Assembly (NCBI GenBank): GCA_902766545.1
Contig: CACXEC010000015.1
Location: 1 to 9,514, forward strand
Direction of reading: 5' to 3'
DNA length: 9,514 bases
Source of the DNA: an uncultured Erysipelotrichaceae bacterium
Lineage (GTDB): Bacteria; Bacillota_I; Bacilli_A; RF39; UBA660
Shown here: piece by piece, positions 1-6,790 of the stretch
Position numbering within the stretch: position 1 is the stretch's first letter
How the letters are laid out: each line of letters begins with the position of its first letter
The notes under the pieces: generated by a model
What the model was told of the DNA's origin: nothing
What the model saw: the letters and a program-made list of their open reading frames with translations, nothing else
The model's database searches: none
Made by a program: the position numbers and the translations under genes

Positions 1-1035
1 GTAGAATTCTATTACACTAAAAATAATGGTACTATTACAGATACATTAGATAAAGTAATTACTAACGCAGAAGAAGCAGTAAAGTCTTTAGATAATAAAT
101 TTAAATATACTATCACATATAGTGCTACTATATCTGATTTTGTAGGAAATGCTACTTTAACAATTACAGATACACCAAGTGCTCCTATTATTGAAAACGA
201 ATCAGAATTAGATGGTGGAACTTATAATGAAGAATCTAATACTATTACATGGACTATTCCATATACTATTACTGAAGAGACAACAATTACAGTTACTAAA
301 AATATTGAATTAATATATATTGCTGATGAAGTAACAGGATCAATAACTAATAAAGTTAATACTCACTTAGAATTAGAAAATGGTTCAAATAGTGATAAAG
401 AAAAAGAGACTGAAGAAATAGATCCAAATAAATCAAATATTACAGAATTATATGTATATATTGGCGAAAATTCTGAAACTGAAATTTCTTCAAAAATAGG
501 ACCAACTAGTGATTATGTAGGTAAGTCATACACAATAACTATCAAAGATATTTATGGTTACACATATAAAGAATCTGAAAACGAAACAAATAAATATTTA
601 AAAGCTAATACAATTATCAAACATATTTACAATAAAAATACAGGTAATATTACTGATGAAGAAACTTCAAAAACAACCGAAAGTGAAGTATCATCAATTA
701 ATAGTGAATTTACATATACAATAAGTTATAATGCAACATTAAATGACTATGTTGGAACAGCTACTACAACTTTAATAGATTATCTTCCATATGCAATAGA
801 TATAGAAAAATCAAATATTGCTGATGGCATTTATAATGAAGAAGATAAGACTATTACTTGGAAAGTAGAAACAAATATTGATGAAAATCATAAAGATATT
901 ACAATAAATAAAGAAATAAGATTATTCTACTTAAATATTACTGACAAATTAGTTAAAAATGATTTAAAAGTTGAAACTAATTATGATGGTAGTACAAGTA
1001 AAACAAATGATGACGCGACATCCGAAATTAAAACC
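1..1035 (+). repeat. Diverged tandem protein-level repeat, about 609-bp period
   Basis: Within the adhesin, the segment around residues 1-139 matches residues 204-345 with an offset of 203 codons. YTKNNGTITD aligns with YNKNTGNITD, FKYTITYSATISDFVG with FTYTISYNATLNDYVG, and GGTYNEESNTITW with DGIYNEEDKTITW. The copies are diverged at DNA level, so this is an old domain duplication rather than a fresh tandem repeat. More copies probably lie upstream of the window. Confidence 0.75.
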
Positions 1036-1353
1036 GGTAAAGTAATCGTTCATTTTATTGATATAGATGGAAATACCTTAGCTGAAGATGAAACTTTAGA
1101 AGGATTAGTTGGTATGCCATACACCACTTATGAAAAAGAAATCGGAACATATTATGTAGAAGAAATTAAAGGATTAACAGAAGGTAAATATACAGTAGAA
1201 GATCAAGAAGTAACTTATGTATATGACTTATCTGGAACTGGTGGAGATGATATTATTCCTCCGCAAACTGGATATGAAATTGGATATATAAATAATATAG
1301 TTACAATTATCTTAATAGGATTACTTCTAATTAAGATAAAAAAATATAACTAA
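1..1353 (+). CDS. Sortase-anchored repetitive surface adhesin, C-terminal part (5' end outside window)
   Basis: The frame is open from base 1 to the TAA at 1351-1353, giving 450 residues with no start in the window. I read alternating modules. Residues 34-139 and 237-345 are two related beta-rich, Ig-like (DUF11/isopeptide-type) domains, starting with KFKYTITY and EFTYTISY and each containing a TYNEE/IYNEE...ITW motif. Residues about 141-221 and 347-410 are MucBP-like modules (VGKSYT... and VGMPYT...), and residues 1-20 look like the tail of a third. The period is 203 residues. The C terminus has PPQTG (420-424), a hydrophobic stretch (433-444) and a basic KIKKYN tail, which is a cell-wall sorting signal with Pro in place of the Leu of LPXTG. 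There is no Cys. The likely role is adhesion to mucus or host glycoprotein after sortase attachment. The anchoring logic is well supported; the ligand is inferred from MucBP domains. The ATG at 1114 lies inside this frame and is not a separate gene. Confidence 0.85.
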   Translation, partial: VEFYYTKNNGTITDTLDKVITNAEEAVKSLDNKFKYTITYSATISDFVGNATLTITDTPSAPIIENESELDGGTYNEESNTITWTIPYTITEETTITVTKNIELIYIADEVTGSITNKVNTHLELENGSNSDKEKETEEIDPNKSNITELYVYIGENSETEISSKIGPTSDYVGKSYTITIKDIYGYTYKESENETNKYLKANTIIKHIYNKNTGNITDEETSKTTESEVSSINSEFTYTISYNATLNDYVGTATTTLIDYLPYAIDIEKSNIADGIYNEEDKTITWKVETNIDENHKDITINKEIRLFYLNITDKLVKNDLKVETNYDGSTSKTNDDATSEIKTGKVIVHFIDIDGNTLAEDETLEGLVGMPYTTYEKEIGTYYVEEIKGLTEGKYTVEDQEVTYVYDLSGTGGDDIIPPQTGYEIGYINNIVTIILIGLLLIKIKKYN

Positions 1354-1354
1354 G

Positions 1355-1381
1355 AAGACGAAAATTTCGTCTTTTTTTTTT
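1355..1381 (+). terminator. Rho-independent terminator of the adhesin gene
   Basis: A perfect 9-bp inverted repeat (AAGACGAAA / TTTCGTCTT, 1355-1363 and 1365-1373) starts two bases after the stop codon and runs into ten consecutive T (1372-1381). In practice the stem is AAGACG/CGTCTT closing a small AT loop. This is the strongest terminator in the window and separates the adhesin from the pilin operon. Confidence 0.9.
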
Positions 1382-1394
1382 AATAAAATTGATT

Positions 1395-1416
1395 TATAAT
1401 TAATAAAGAATAGGAG
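1395..1416 (+). promoter_or_regulatory. Possible promoter -10 box and ribosome binding site for the pilin-like operon
   Basis: A consensus TATAAT lies at 1395-1400, and AGGAG lies at 1412-1416, eight bases before the ATG at 1425. A terminator just upstream means the operon needs its own promoter. No good -35 box is visible, because the expected position falls in the terminator T-tract. In DNA this AT-rich, TATAAT also occurs by chance. Confidence 0.45.
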
Positions 1417-1424
1417 AAAATAAA

Positions 1425-3218
1425 ATGAAAAATAAGGGCTTTATAGCATCAACGTTATTATATACATTTTTTATCATTTTCTGTGCTGTATTAATAACAT
1501 TTATTGGTATAAATGTGCATAATAATAATCTCCTAAAACACGTTGAAAAAGAAACCCAAGCTGACTTACAGAAAAAAACTCTTGGCGATATTAAATATGG
1601 ATCATATGTAAAATTTAATCCAAGAAATTCTAATCTAAAAACAGATAATATAAAATGGATTTACTTTAATAAACCAGGTAGTGATCGAATTGAACTAGTA
1701 TCAGATTCAATAGTTATTAAAAAAGGAACATCACTAAATATTGATACTGCTTTAAGTCTGGTTGATGATGATTGTTTTATTAGTAACCCACGAGTATTAA
1801 ATTACAATGATTTTTATGTAAGTATATATAATAACGTCCAATCTAGTATTAACAAATATAATATCGCCAAAAGTATTGAGTCATATATTATTTATTTTCT
1901 CCAAAATGGGAAGTATTATAAATATAATTTTAATCAAAACTATTCAATAAGTGATATAGAAGATATTTATGATCCAACAAAAAATCTTACTGAAATATCA
2001 AATATTAACACTTCTGAACTTAATATAAGAATTGTTATTACATTAGGAACAAAAATGGAAGTAACTGGTGGAAGGGGAACATATTATAATCCCTATACTA
2101 TTTCAAATAATTTATGTGAAAGCTCTACGCTATTAGCTAAACTATATGAAGATAATAATATCACTAATAATATATCTTCAAGTTCACCAAATGCCTCTCC
2201 TGGAACAACAATATCTGGTTCAAACGAGAAAATATTAGCAAATGCTGCGGATGATTATGGAACTTTGTCAACTTATCCAAGCCTCTATTTTAGGGGAGCA
2301 GTAGAAAACAATTATGTAGTATTTGCTAATATGTGCTGGCGAATAGTTAGAATAACTGGTGGAAATAAAAATAATGTTAATAATAATGCCATTAAGTTAG
2401 TATTATATAACTATAATCCTAATAATGTAACAAATCCATGTGCGACAAGCCAAGATGGTACAGATCGGGCATTCATAAGAACACTTGGCACGGCATATAA
2501 AACTATGTTTAATAATACTGCAAATAAGAATACATACGTTGGTTATATGTACTCAAATAACTTGACATCAGACAACTATGACGTAGTTTATAGAAACGAT
2601 AAGGATAGCAATGCATTAAGTCTTTTAAAAAATTGGTATGAAGAAAAACTTATTAATTATAATGATAAAATTGCCGATGTTATTTGGTGTAATGATAAAA
2701 GGGAAGTATCCAATAAAGATTACGATCCATGGAGTGTAAAGAGTAGTTTAACAAATTCTGGAGCATATTTTACATATTTTATGCCAACTTATAGACTTGT
2801 TCCAACATCTAGTGCTGCTCCATCCTTAATATGTTCAGCTAGCTCAGGAGATACAAGTACTAATAAATTATCAAGGTATACATCAGATGATTCCGTAAAT
2901 GGTAATGCTAAATTAAACGGTTATAAAATAGGCCTTTTAACCGCCGATGAAATAGCATTTGCCGGAGGAGCATATAATATCCAAAATACAAGTTACTATT
3001 TATATAAAAATGCTTCCGCAATTAGATGGTTTACATTATCACCATTAAATTTTGCCGCAGGAAGTGCTAGTCCATGGGTTGTTACAGTTAATGGTTCATT
3101 AAACGCAGCTGACGTTAATAATGAAGGAGCATTAAGACCATCTATTGCTTTAAAAAACAACGTTAAAATTCAATCTGGTAATGGAACATCAGCTGACCCA
3201 TATGTCATAAAGAGGTGA
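1425..3218 (+). CDS. Prepilin-like protein with duplicated C-terminal display-type domain
   Basis: This 597-residue protein starts at an ATG with AGGAG eight bases upstream. The N terminus is a class III (type IV pilin-like) signal: MKNKG/FIASTLLY, cleavage expected after G5, then one hydrophobic helix to about residue 30. The glutamate usual at mature position 5 is Thr. The rest is extracellular and appears to be two versions of one module. Residues about 57-226 run from YVKF...KWIYF...IELVS to IRIVITL...GGRGTYYNPYTI. Residues about 297-597 run from VVFANMCWRIVRI...IKLVLYN, through TADEIAFAGG (506-515) and RWFTLSP (534-540), to LRPSIAL...SGNGTSADPYVI. A Ser/Asn-rich linker (about 245-270) joins them. 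The WxLSP...RPxIxL pattern resembles DUF6273/C-type-lectin-like proteins of gut Firmicutes; that link is from memory. Function is unknown; surface binding at a pilus or pseudopilus is inferred. The TGA stop is followed at once by TAA, and the next gene starts four bases later. Confidence 0.75.
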   Translation: MKNKGFIASTLLYTFFIIFCAVLITFIGINVHNNNLLKHVEKETQADLQKKTLGDIKYGSYVKFNPRNSNLKTDNIKWIYFNKPGSDRIELVSDSIVIKKGTSLNIDTALSLVDDDCFISNPRVLNYNDFYVSIYNNVQSSINKYNIAKSIESYIIYFLQNGKYYKYNFNQNYSISDIEDIYDPTKNLTEISNINTSELNIRIVITLGTKMEVTGGRGTYYNPYTISNNLCESSTLLAKLYEDNNITNNISSSSPNASPGTTISGSNEKILANAADDYGTLSTYPSLYFRGAVENNYVVFANMCWRIVRITGGNKNNVNNNAIKLVLYNYNPNNVTNPCATSQDGTDRAFIRTLGTAYKTMFNNTANKNTYVGYMYSNNLTSDNYDVVYRNDKDSNALSLLKNWYEEKLINYNDKIADVIWCNDKREVSNKDYDPWSVKSSLTNSGAYFTYFMPTYRLVPTSSAAPSLICSASSGDTSTNKLSRYTSDDSVNGNAKLNGYKIGLLTADEIAFAGGAYNIQNTSYYLYKNASAIRWFTLSPLNFAAGSASPWVVTVNGSLNAADVNNEGALRPSIALKNNVKIQSGNGTSADPYVIKR

Positions 3219-3222
3219 TAAA

Positions 3223-3741
3223 ATGATAAAAACATTCAAAACAAAAAAAGGTTTTGTCCTAATGGAAACTATAATAGTAATGAGTATTTTATCCCTTGGA
3301 TTAATATCGCTTTATACCTACTTTGTAACAATCCAAAGTAATACCCAAACAGTAACCGAAGATGTTAATAGCAATTTGTATATCGCATATCAGATATATA
3401 AATATAAAAAAAGAATACCTGATAGTAATTATATTGAGATAAGCCACAATAAAGCCGACAGTGAATCAATAATACAATATACCTGCAATAATTGTAAAAG
3501 CAACGAACAAATCGTTGATAACGGCGAAGAAGCAAGACTTTATAATACATTAAACATTGAAAAAATATATTATACTAATAATATCAGTAATTTATTTAAT
3601 AATTTATACTTAGATGGTTCCACACTTAATTATTTAAAAACAATAAAAAATGATGAAAATATCAAAAATAATACATTAACGATAATAGTTAAAGTTAGAA
3701 ATTCTGATAATACGACAAGCTTTGCATACTATCAAGAATAA
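3223..3741 (+). CDS. Type IV minor prepilin / type II secretion pseudopilin-like protein
   Basis: This 172-residue protein has a textbook prepilin leader: a short basic stretch (MIKTFKTKKG), cleavage after G10, then FVLMETIIVMSILSLGLISL with Glu at mature position 5 and a single N-terminal helix. Prepilin peptidase would remove the leader, and the mature protein would assemble at the membrane into a pilus or pseudopilus (ComG/GspH-J-like). The globular part is short and Asn-rich, with a CNNC pair (C88, C91) that could form a disulfide or bind a metal. GGTGA at 3214-3218 overlaps the end of the upstream gene and serves as ribosome binding site, so the two are very probably co-translated. No peptidase or assembly ATPase is encoded in the window. 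The family call is firm for the N terminus; the exact pilin class is not resolved. Confidence 0.8.
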   Translation: MIKTFKTKKGFVLMETIIVMSILSLGLISLYTYFVTIQSNTQTVTEDVNSNLYIAYQIYKYKKRIPDSNYIEISHNKADSESIIQYTCNNCKSNEQIVDNGEEARLYNTLNIEKIYYTNNISNLFNNLYLDGSTLNYLKTIKNDENIKNNTLTIIVKVRNSDNTTSFAYYQE

Positions 3742-3754
3742 ATAAGGAGAATAT

Positions 3755-4156
3755 ATGGATTTAAAACGATTTATTGAACTTTTAACACATTTGTATAATG
3801 GTAATAAACTAGGCGCAGAAAATCAAAATAAGTTAGATACATTTGCTTCTAAACTATTAGATCAAATGGAACAAGAACAGCTTGATTTTGATTCACAAAA
3901 TGCCCTTGACACATATATAGAATTCTTCGAAGGAATGAAAATTATTTCTTTAAAAACAATTCGAAATATTCGAAAATATAATCAAATAATAGAAAATAGA
4001 AGACAAGCCAAACAAAAAGATAATAATGCCAGAGTAATTAAACCAATAAAGAAAATAGACAACGCCGGAGTAATAAAAACTATAACTGTTATTGAAATTG
4101 TATGTGTTCTTGGTATTTTTATTGCCATAATAATACTTGCATTAATGATAAAATAA
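3755..4156 (+). CDS. Small tail-anchored membrane protein of unknown function
   Basis: This 133-residue protein starts at an ATG with AAGGAG at 3744-3749, 13 bases after the pilin stop, so it belongs to the same operon. I do not recognise a family. The first 100 residues are charged and look helical (RFIELLTHLYN, FASKLLDQMEQEQLDF, IRNIRKYNQIIENRRQ) and lack a signal peptide. A basic region follows with a short internal echo (NARVIKPI and NAGVIKTI). The last 25 residues (about 108-132, ITVIEIVCVLGIFIAIIILA) form one strongly hydrophobic helix. This predicts a cytosolic domain held at the membrane by a C-terminal anchor. Its place after two prepilin-like genes suggests a link to pilin handling or assembly, but nothing in the protein proves that. 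It could instead relate to frr, 28 bases downstream. Confidence 0.7.
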   Translation: MDLKRFIELLTHLYNGNKLGAENQNKLDTFASKLLDQMEQEQLDFDSQNALDTYIEFFEGMKIISLKTIRNIRKYNQIIENRRQAKQKDNNARVIKPIKKIDNAGVIKTITVIEIVCVLGIFIAIIILALMIK

Positions 4157-4164
4157 GATATAAT
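4137..4164 (+). promoter_or_regulatory. Probable promoter of frr
   Basis: TTGCAT (4137-4142) and TATAAT (4159-4164) are separated by 16 bases. The -35 lies inside the end of the preceding gene and the -10 just after its stop. Transcription would start near 4171, at the edge of the ribosome binding site AGAGGA (4175-4180), giving a very short leader before the ATG at 4185. Read-through from the pilin operon is also possible because no terminator is visible in the gap. Confidence 0.5.
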
Positions 4165-4184
4165 ATAACTAGAAAGAGGATATT

Positions 4185-4724
4185 ATGGATATATTAAACG
4201 AAACAGAAAGTAAAATGAAAAAAACAATTGAAGTGATGGAAAATAGATTTTTAAACGTAAGAGCTGGTAGAGCTAATCCATCAATGCTAAATGGTATCAC
4301 AGTACCATATTATGGTGTTCCAACAGCACTTCAAAGTGTAGCAAATATTACTGTGCCAGAAGCTAGACAACTATTTATTAAACCATTTGATCGAAATATT
4401 GTAAAGGACATTGAAAGAGCAATTAATGAAGCAAATATTGGTATTACTCCAACTAATAATGGAGAAATGGTTATATTAACAATTCCAGAACTTACTGAAG
4501 ATAAAAGAAAAGAGTATGTTAAACAAGTTAGGAATCTTGCAGAAGAAGCTAAGGTAGGTCTTAGAAACGCCAGAGAAGAAGCTAGAAACACAGTAAAAAA
4601 AGAAGAATATCCAGAGGATATGGAAAATAAATTATACGAAGATATTCAGGAACTAATAAACAAATATAATAAAATAATAGATGAAAAAACTAAAATTAAA
4701 GAACAAGAACTTATGACCGTATAA
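4185..4724 (+). CDS. frr: Ribosome recycling factor
   Basis: This 179-residue protein is close to the usual 185. With EF-G it splits the post-termination 70S complex so that subunits can be reused; it acts in the cytosol and is normally essential. Family hallmarks are present in order: NVRAGRANPSML (24-35), ITVPYYGVPTALQSVANITVPEAR, IERAINEANIGITPTNNG, IPELTEDKRKEYVKQVR, and the C-terminal helix ending KEQELMTV. The helical hairpin around KKEEYPEDMENKLYED is slightly shorter than usual, with no effect on the core. AGAGGA lies five bases before the ATG. In many Firmicutes frr follows pyrH and tsf; here it follows pilin-like genes and faces rnhC, so the translation-gene context has been lost. 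Confidence 0.97.
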   Translation: MDILNETESKMKKTIEVMENRFLNVRAGRANPSMLNGITVPYYGVPTALQSVANITVPEARQLFIKPFDRNIVKDIERAINEANIGITPTNNGEMVILTIPELTEDKRKEYVKQVRNLAEEAKVGLRNAREEARNTVKKEEYPEDMENKLYEDIQELINKYNKIIDEKTKIKEQELMTV

Positions 4725-4756
4725 AAAGAACTATTTAAGTAGTTCTTTTATTTTTT
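4725..4756. terminator. Bidirectional terminator shared by frr and rnhC
   Basis: A 9-bp perfect stem (AAAGAACTA 4725-4733 and TAGTTCTTT 4740-4748) encloses the 6-base loop TTTAAG. It is followed on the plus strand by a T-rich run to 4756 and preceded by A residues, so a U-tract also follows it on the minus strand. It begins right after the frr stop codon. Its left arm contains the rnhC stop codon (TAG on the minus strand, 4731-4733). Confidence 0.85.
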
Positions 4757-5669
4757 CAGTATTTTTAAAGTTTAATTTAGCAATATCATGTAAGACTTTC
4801 ATACCATATTTTTTAACCAACATAACGCCTTGTTTATCTACATCAATACCGGCACCTTTTTTAATGAAAATATCATATTTATCTTCAATTTTTTTCATTT
4901 CTTGTAAGAATATATATCTACATATAATTGATGAAGCAGCTACTGATAAGCACTTATCTTCAGCTTTAGTTGTAAATGTTATTTTAGTAAATTTTTTTGG
5001 TTCATTATAAATATATCCAAAGTAATTCCTAGGTAGGCAAAACTGGTCAACAACGACATATTTATAATCTGTTTCTTTATCTGTCATTTGGCATAATACT
5101 TTATTATGTAGTATTGCTTTGATTTTATTCATATTAGTTGGGTTGTCATTATATGATTTATTATCTAAAATATATGTTGAATGAGGAATTTTCTTTATAA
5201 TAGATGGTGCAATTTCTAAAATTTTTTGGTCAGTAATTTTTTTAGAATCTCTAACACCTAAGCCATTTAAATAAGCAATATTTTCTTTAGAAACATATGA
5301 AGCAGTTACAATTATTGGGCCAAAATAGTCTCCCGTACCAACTTCATCTGAACCAATTGTAGAAACATTAATAAATCTTAGATCTTTTTCTTCTTCTTTT
5401 TTGTCTTTCTTTTTTGCTTCCTCTAAGGCTAATTCAGCATCAATATCTCTTCCATTTAATGATTTTTCTAAATCCTTCCACATATTTGCATCAATGTCAG
5501 CAGACAAACCTTGAAACATGACTTTACCAGATTCATATAAGGTAATATTTGTATCTGCCTCATCTGCCTGAAAAATTGCATATGGAGGCGTTTTTTCACG
5601 TCTTTTATCAAAATAATAATCAATCATCTTTTGCTTGATGTTATCACTAACTTTAAAAACAATAGTCAT
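4731..5669 (-). CDS. rnhC: Ribonuclease HIII
   Basis: The protein has 312 residues when started at the ATG at 5669-5667, which has GGTGA upstream (5679-5675). A TTG at 5729 would extend it by 20 residues, but the hydrophobic extension is not typical of the family and has no better ribosome site. RNase HIII cuts the RNA strand of RNA/DNA hybrids in the cytosol, for example at R-loops and primers. Residues 1-80 are the N-terminal TBP-like substrate-binding domain (KTPPYAIFQA, ESGKVMFQG). A charged linker (84-96) follows, then the RNase H fold. The metal-binding residues are visible: D108 and E109 in GSDEVGTGD, D208 in VVVDQF, and D238 in KAEDKCLSVAASS. DSKKITD (141-147) and NPTNMNKIKA are also typical. 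It is convergent with frr and divergent from the cvpA-like gene; in Bacillus relatives rnhC lies beside cvpA, which fits here. Confidence 0.96.
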   Translation of the reverse strand: MTIVFKVSDNIKQKMIDYYFDKRREKTPPYAIFQADEADTNITLYESGKVMFQGLSADIDANMWKDLEKSLNGRDIDAELALEEAKKKDKKEEEKDLRFINVSTIGSDEVGTGDYFGPIIVTASYVSKENIAYLNGLGVRDSKKITDQKILEIAPSIIKKIPHSTYILDNKSYNDNPTNMNKIKAILHNKVLCQMTDKETDYKYVVVDQFCLPRNYFGYIYNEPKKFTKITFTTKAEDKCLSVAASSIICRYIFLQEMKKIEDKYDIFIKKGAGIDVDKQGVMLVKKYGMKVLHDIAKLNFKNTEKIKELLK

Positions 5670-5789
5670 TTTCTTCACCAATATAATCATATCATAAATT
5701 ATTAAATAAATCTTTATTTTTATAAGCAAATATACTATAATTAATAATATAAGAATAAGATTAATATAATGTATTAGGGAAGTGTAATA
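5670..5789. promoter_or_regulatory. Divergent promoter region between rnhC and the cvpA-trx operon
   Basis: This 120-base gap is almost pure A/T. Rightward, TATAAT occurs at 5765-5770 and 5736-5741, and AGGGA at 5776-5780 precedes the cvpA-like ATG by nine bases. Leftward, a TATGAT-like box lies about 27 bases before the rnhC ATG. An AT palindrome (AAATAAA-TC-TTTATTT, 5704-5719) sits between the two sets and could be an operator, but could also be chance. No convincing -35 hexamer is seen in either direction. Confidence 0.4.
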
Positions 5790-6500
5790 ATGAATTTATT
5801 AGATTACATAGTAATTATAATATTACTAATATGTGCTTTAATGGGATTTAAAAAAGGCTTAATTAATAGTGTTGTAGCATTTGCAGGAACACTATTAGTT
5901 ATAATTCTAGCATTTTATTTAAAAAATCCAATTTCAACACTTTTATATGAGCATCTACCATTTTTTGCTTCTAAAAATATTGGTGTAATAAATATCCTAG
6001 TGTATGAAGGAATAAGTTATTTAATAACTTTAAGTATACTTGCTGCAATACTTGGAATAATAATTAAAATAAGTGGCTTATTTAATAAATTAGTAAATGC
6101 CACTGTAATTTTAACCTTACCAAGTAAACTATTAGGTGCCTTGGTAGGTTTTATTGAAGGATATATTTTAGCATTTTTGATTATTTTCATTATAAGTTTA
6201 ATAATCCCATCATCATCTTTATACAAAAACAGTAAATACTCAGATATGATAATAACAAAAACACCAGGTATTTCACTAATATTTAAAAATACATATAATG
6301 CCGTAAATGAGGTTTATGACATATGTAAAGAATATGAAGACAATAAAGATAAAACAATGGCTAATTTAGACGGCTTGAATATTCTTTTAAAGTATGAAAT
6401 AATAATGCCATCTTCAGCTCAAAAATTAATAGATTCAGGTAAAATATCAACTCCTGGAGCTGAAGAAATAGTTGATAAGTATAAGGAGAAAAATTTATGA
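5790..6500 (+). CDS. CvpA-family integral membrane protein
   Basis: This 236-residue protein has the CvpA/colicin V production fold: a start of MNLLDYIVIIILLICALMG followed by FKKGLINSV, and four predicted membrane helices (about 4-20, 25-45, 70-96, 112-142). The conserved GFKKGL turn after helix 1 and the ALVGFIEGYILAF segment in helix 4 support the family. The C-terminal 80 residues are soluble and charged. The biochemical role is not settled; homologues affect colicin V production, purine-related regulation and envelope stress. Its stop codon overlaps the thioredoxin start (ATGA, 6497-6500), so the two are co-translated. In Bacillus subtilis the homologue yshB lies between rnhC and trxA, with zapA, polX, mutS2 and yshE also present, matching the flanks here. 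Confidence 0.85.
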   Translation: MNLLDYIVIIILLICALMGFKKGLINSVVAFAGTLLVIILAFYLKNPISTLLYEHLPFFASKNIGVINILVYEGISYLITLSILAAILGIIIKISGLFNKLVNATVILTLPSKLLGALVGFIEGYILAFLIIFIISLIIPSSSLYKNSKYSDMIITKTPGISLIFKNTYNAVNEVYDICKEYEDNKDKTMANLDGLNILLKYEIIMPSSAQKLIDSGKISTPGAEEIVDKYKEKNL

Positions 6501-6790
6501 TTGAATACTTAAGTGGTCAAAGCTTAGAAGAAGTTTTAACAGATGAACTAATAATAGTAGACTTTTTTGCAACTTGGTGTGGCCCATGTCAAATAATCGG
6601 AGAAGAATTAGCCGAATTAAAAGACATAAAAATAATAAAAATTGATGTAGATAGCCATCCAGAGATTGCTAAGCAGCATGGCGTTATGAGCATTCCCACA
6701 ATAGAAATCTATAAAAATAAAGAACTAAAAACAAAATTTATTGGACTTAAATCATTAGATGAAATACAAGAAATAATTTCTAAAATATAA
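6497..6790 (+). CDS. trxA: Thioredoxin
   Basis: This 97-residue protein is slightly short for thioredoxin (about 103-108). It has the active site WCGPC (27-31) after DFFAT, a KIDVDSHPEIAKQHGVMSIPTI stretch with the cis-proline P67 facing the active site, and IEIYKNKE leading to the last strand and helix. It would reduce protein disulfides in the cytosol using a thioredoxin reductase not present here. The N-terminal strand is reduced. AAGGAG (6483-6488) lies inside the end of the upstream gene. The trxA symbol rests on family and synteny with rnhC-cvpA; a second thioredoxin elsewhere in the genome would make the numbering uncertain. Confidence 0.93.
   Translation: MIEYLSGQSLEEVLTDELIIVDFFATWCGPCQIIGEELAELKDIKIIKIDVDSHPEIAKQHGVMSIPTIEIYKNKELKTKFIGLKSLDEIQEIISKI

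Noticed and set aside
1114..1353. Separate 79-residue gene starting at ATG 1114
   Set aside because: The same frame is open without a stop back to base 1, and the ATG lies in the middle of a MucBP domain with no ribosome binding site. It is the tail of the adhesin.
3365..3550. Minus-strand ORF of 61 codons
   Set aside because: It is the antisense shadow of the minor prepilin gene, without a ribosome site or recognisable protein.
4331..4591. Minus-strand ORF of 86 codons
   Set aside because: It lies wholly inside frr, antisense to conserved frr motifs.
5670..5729. Longer rnhC start at TTG 5729
   Set aside because: The extra 20 residues are hydrophobic and not family-like, whereas ATG 5669 has a GGTGA site and gives a typical RNase HIII N terminus.
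6017..6226. Minus-strand ORF of 69 codons
   Set aside because: It is antisense to the CvpA membrane helices; no independent signal.
3216..6500. Mycoplasma-type code with TGA as Trp
   Set aside because: Genes use TGG for Trp, contain no in-frame TGA, and the ATGA overlap at 6497-6500 is a normal stop/start junction. The TGA-TAA double stop at 3216-3221 alone would not decide it.
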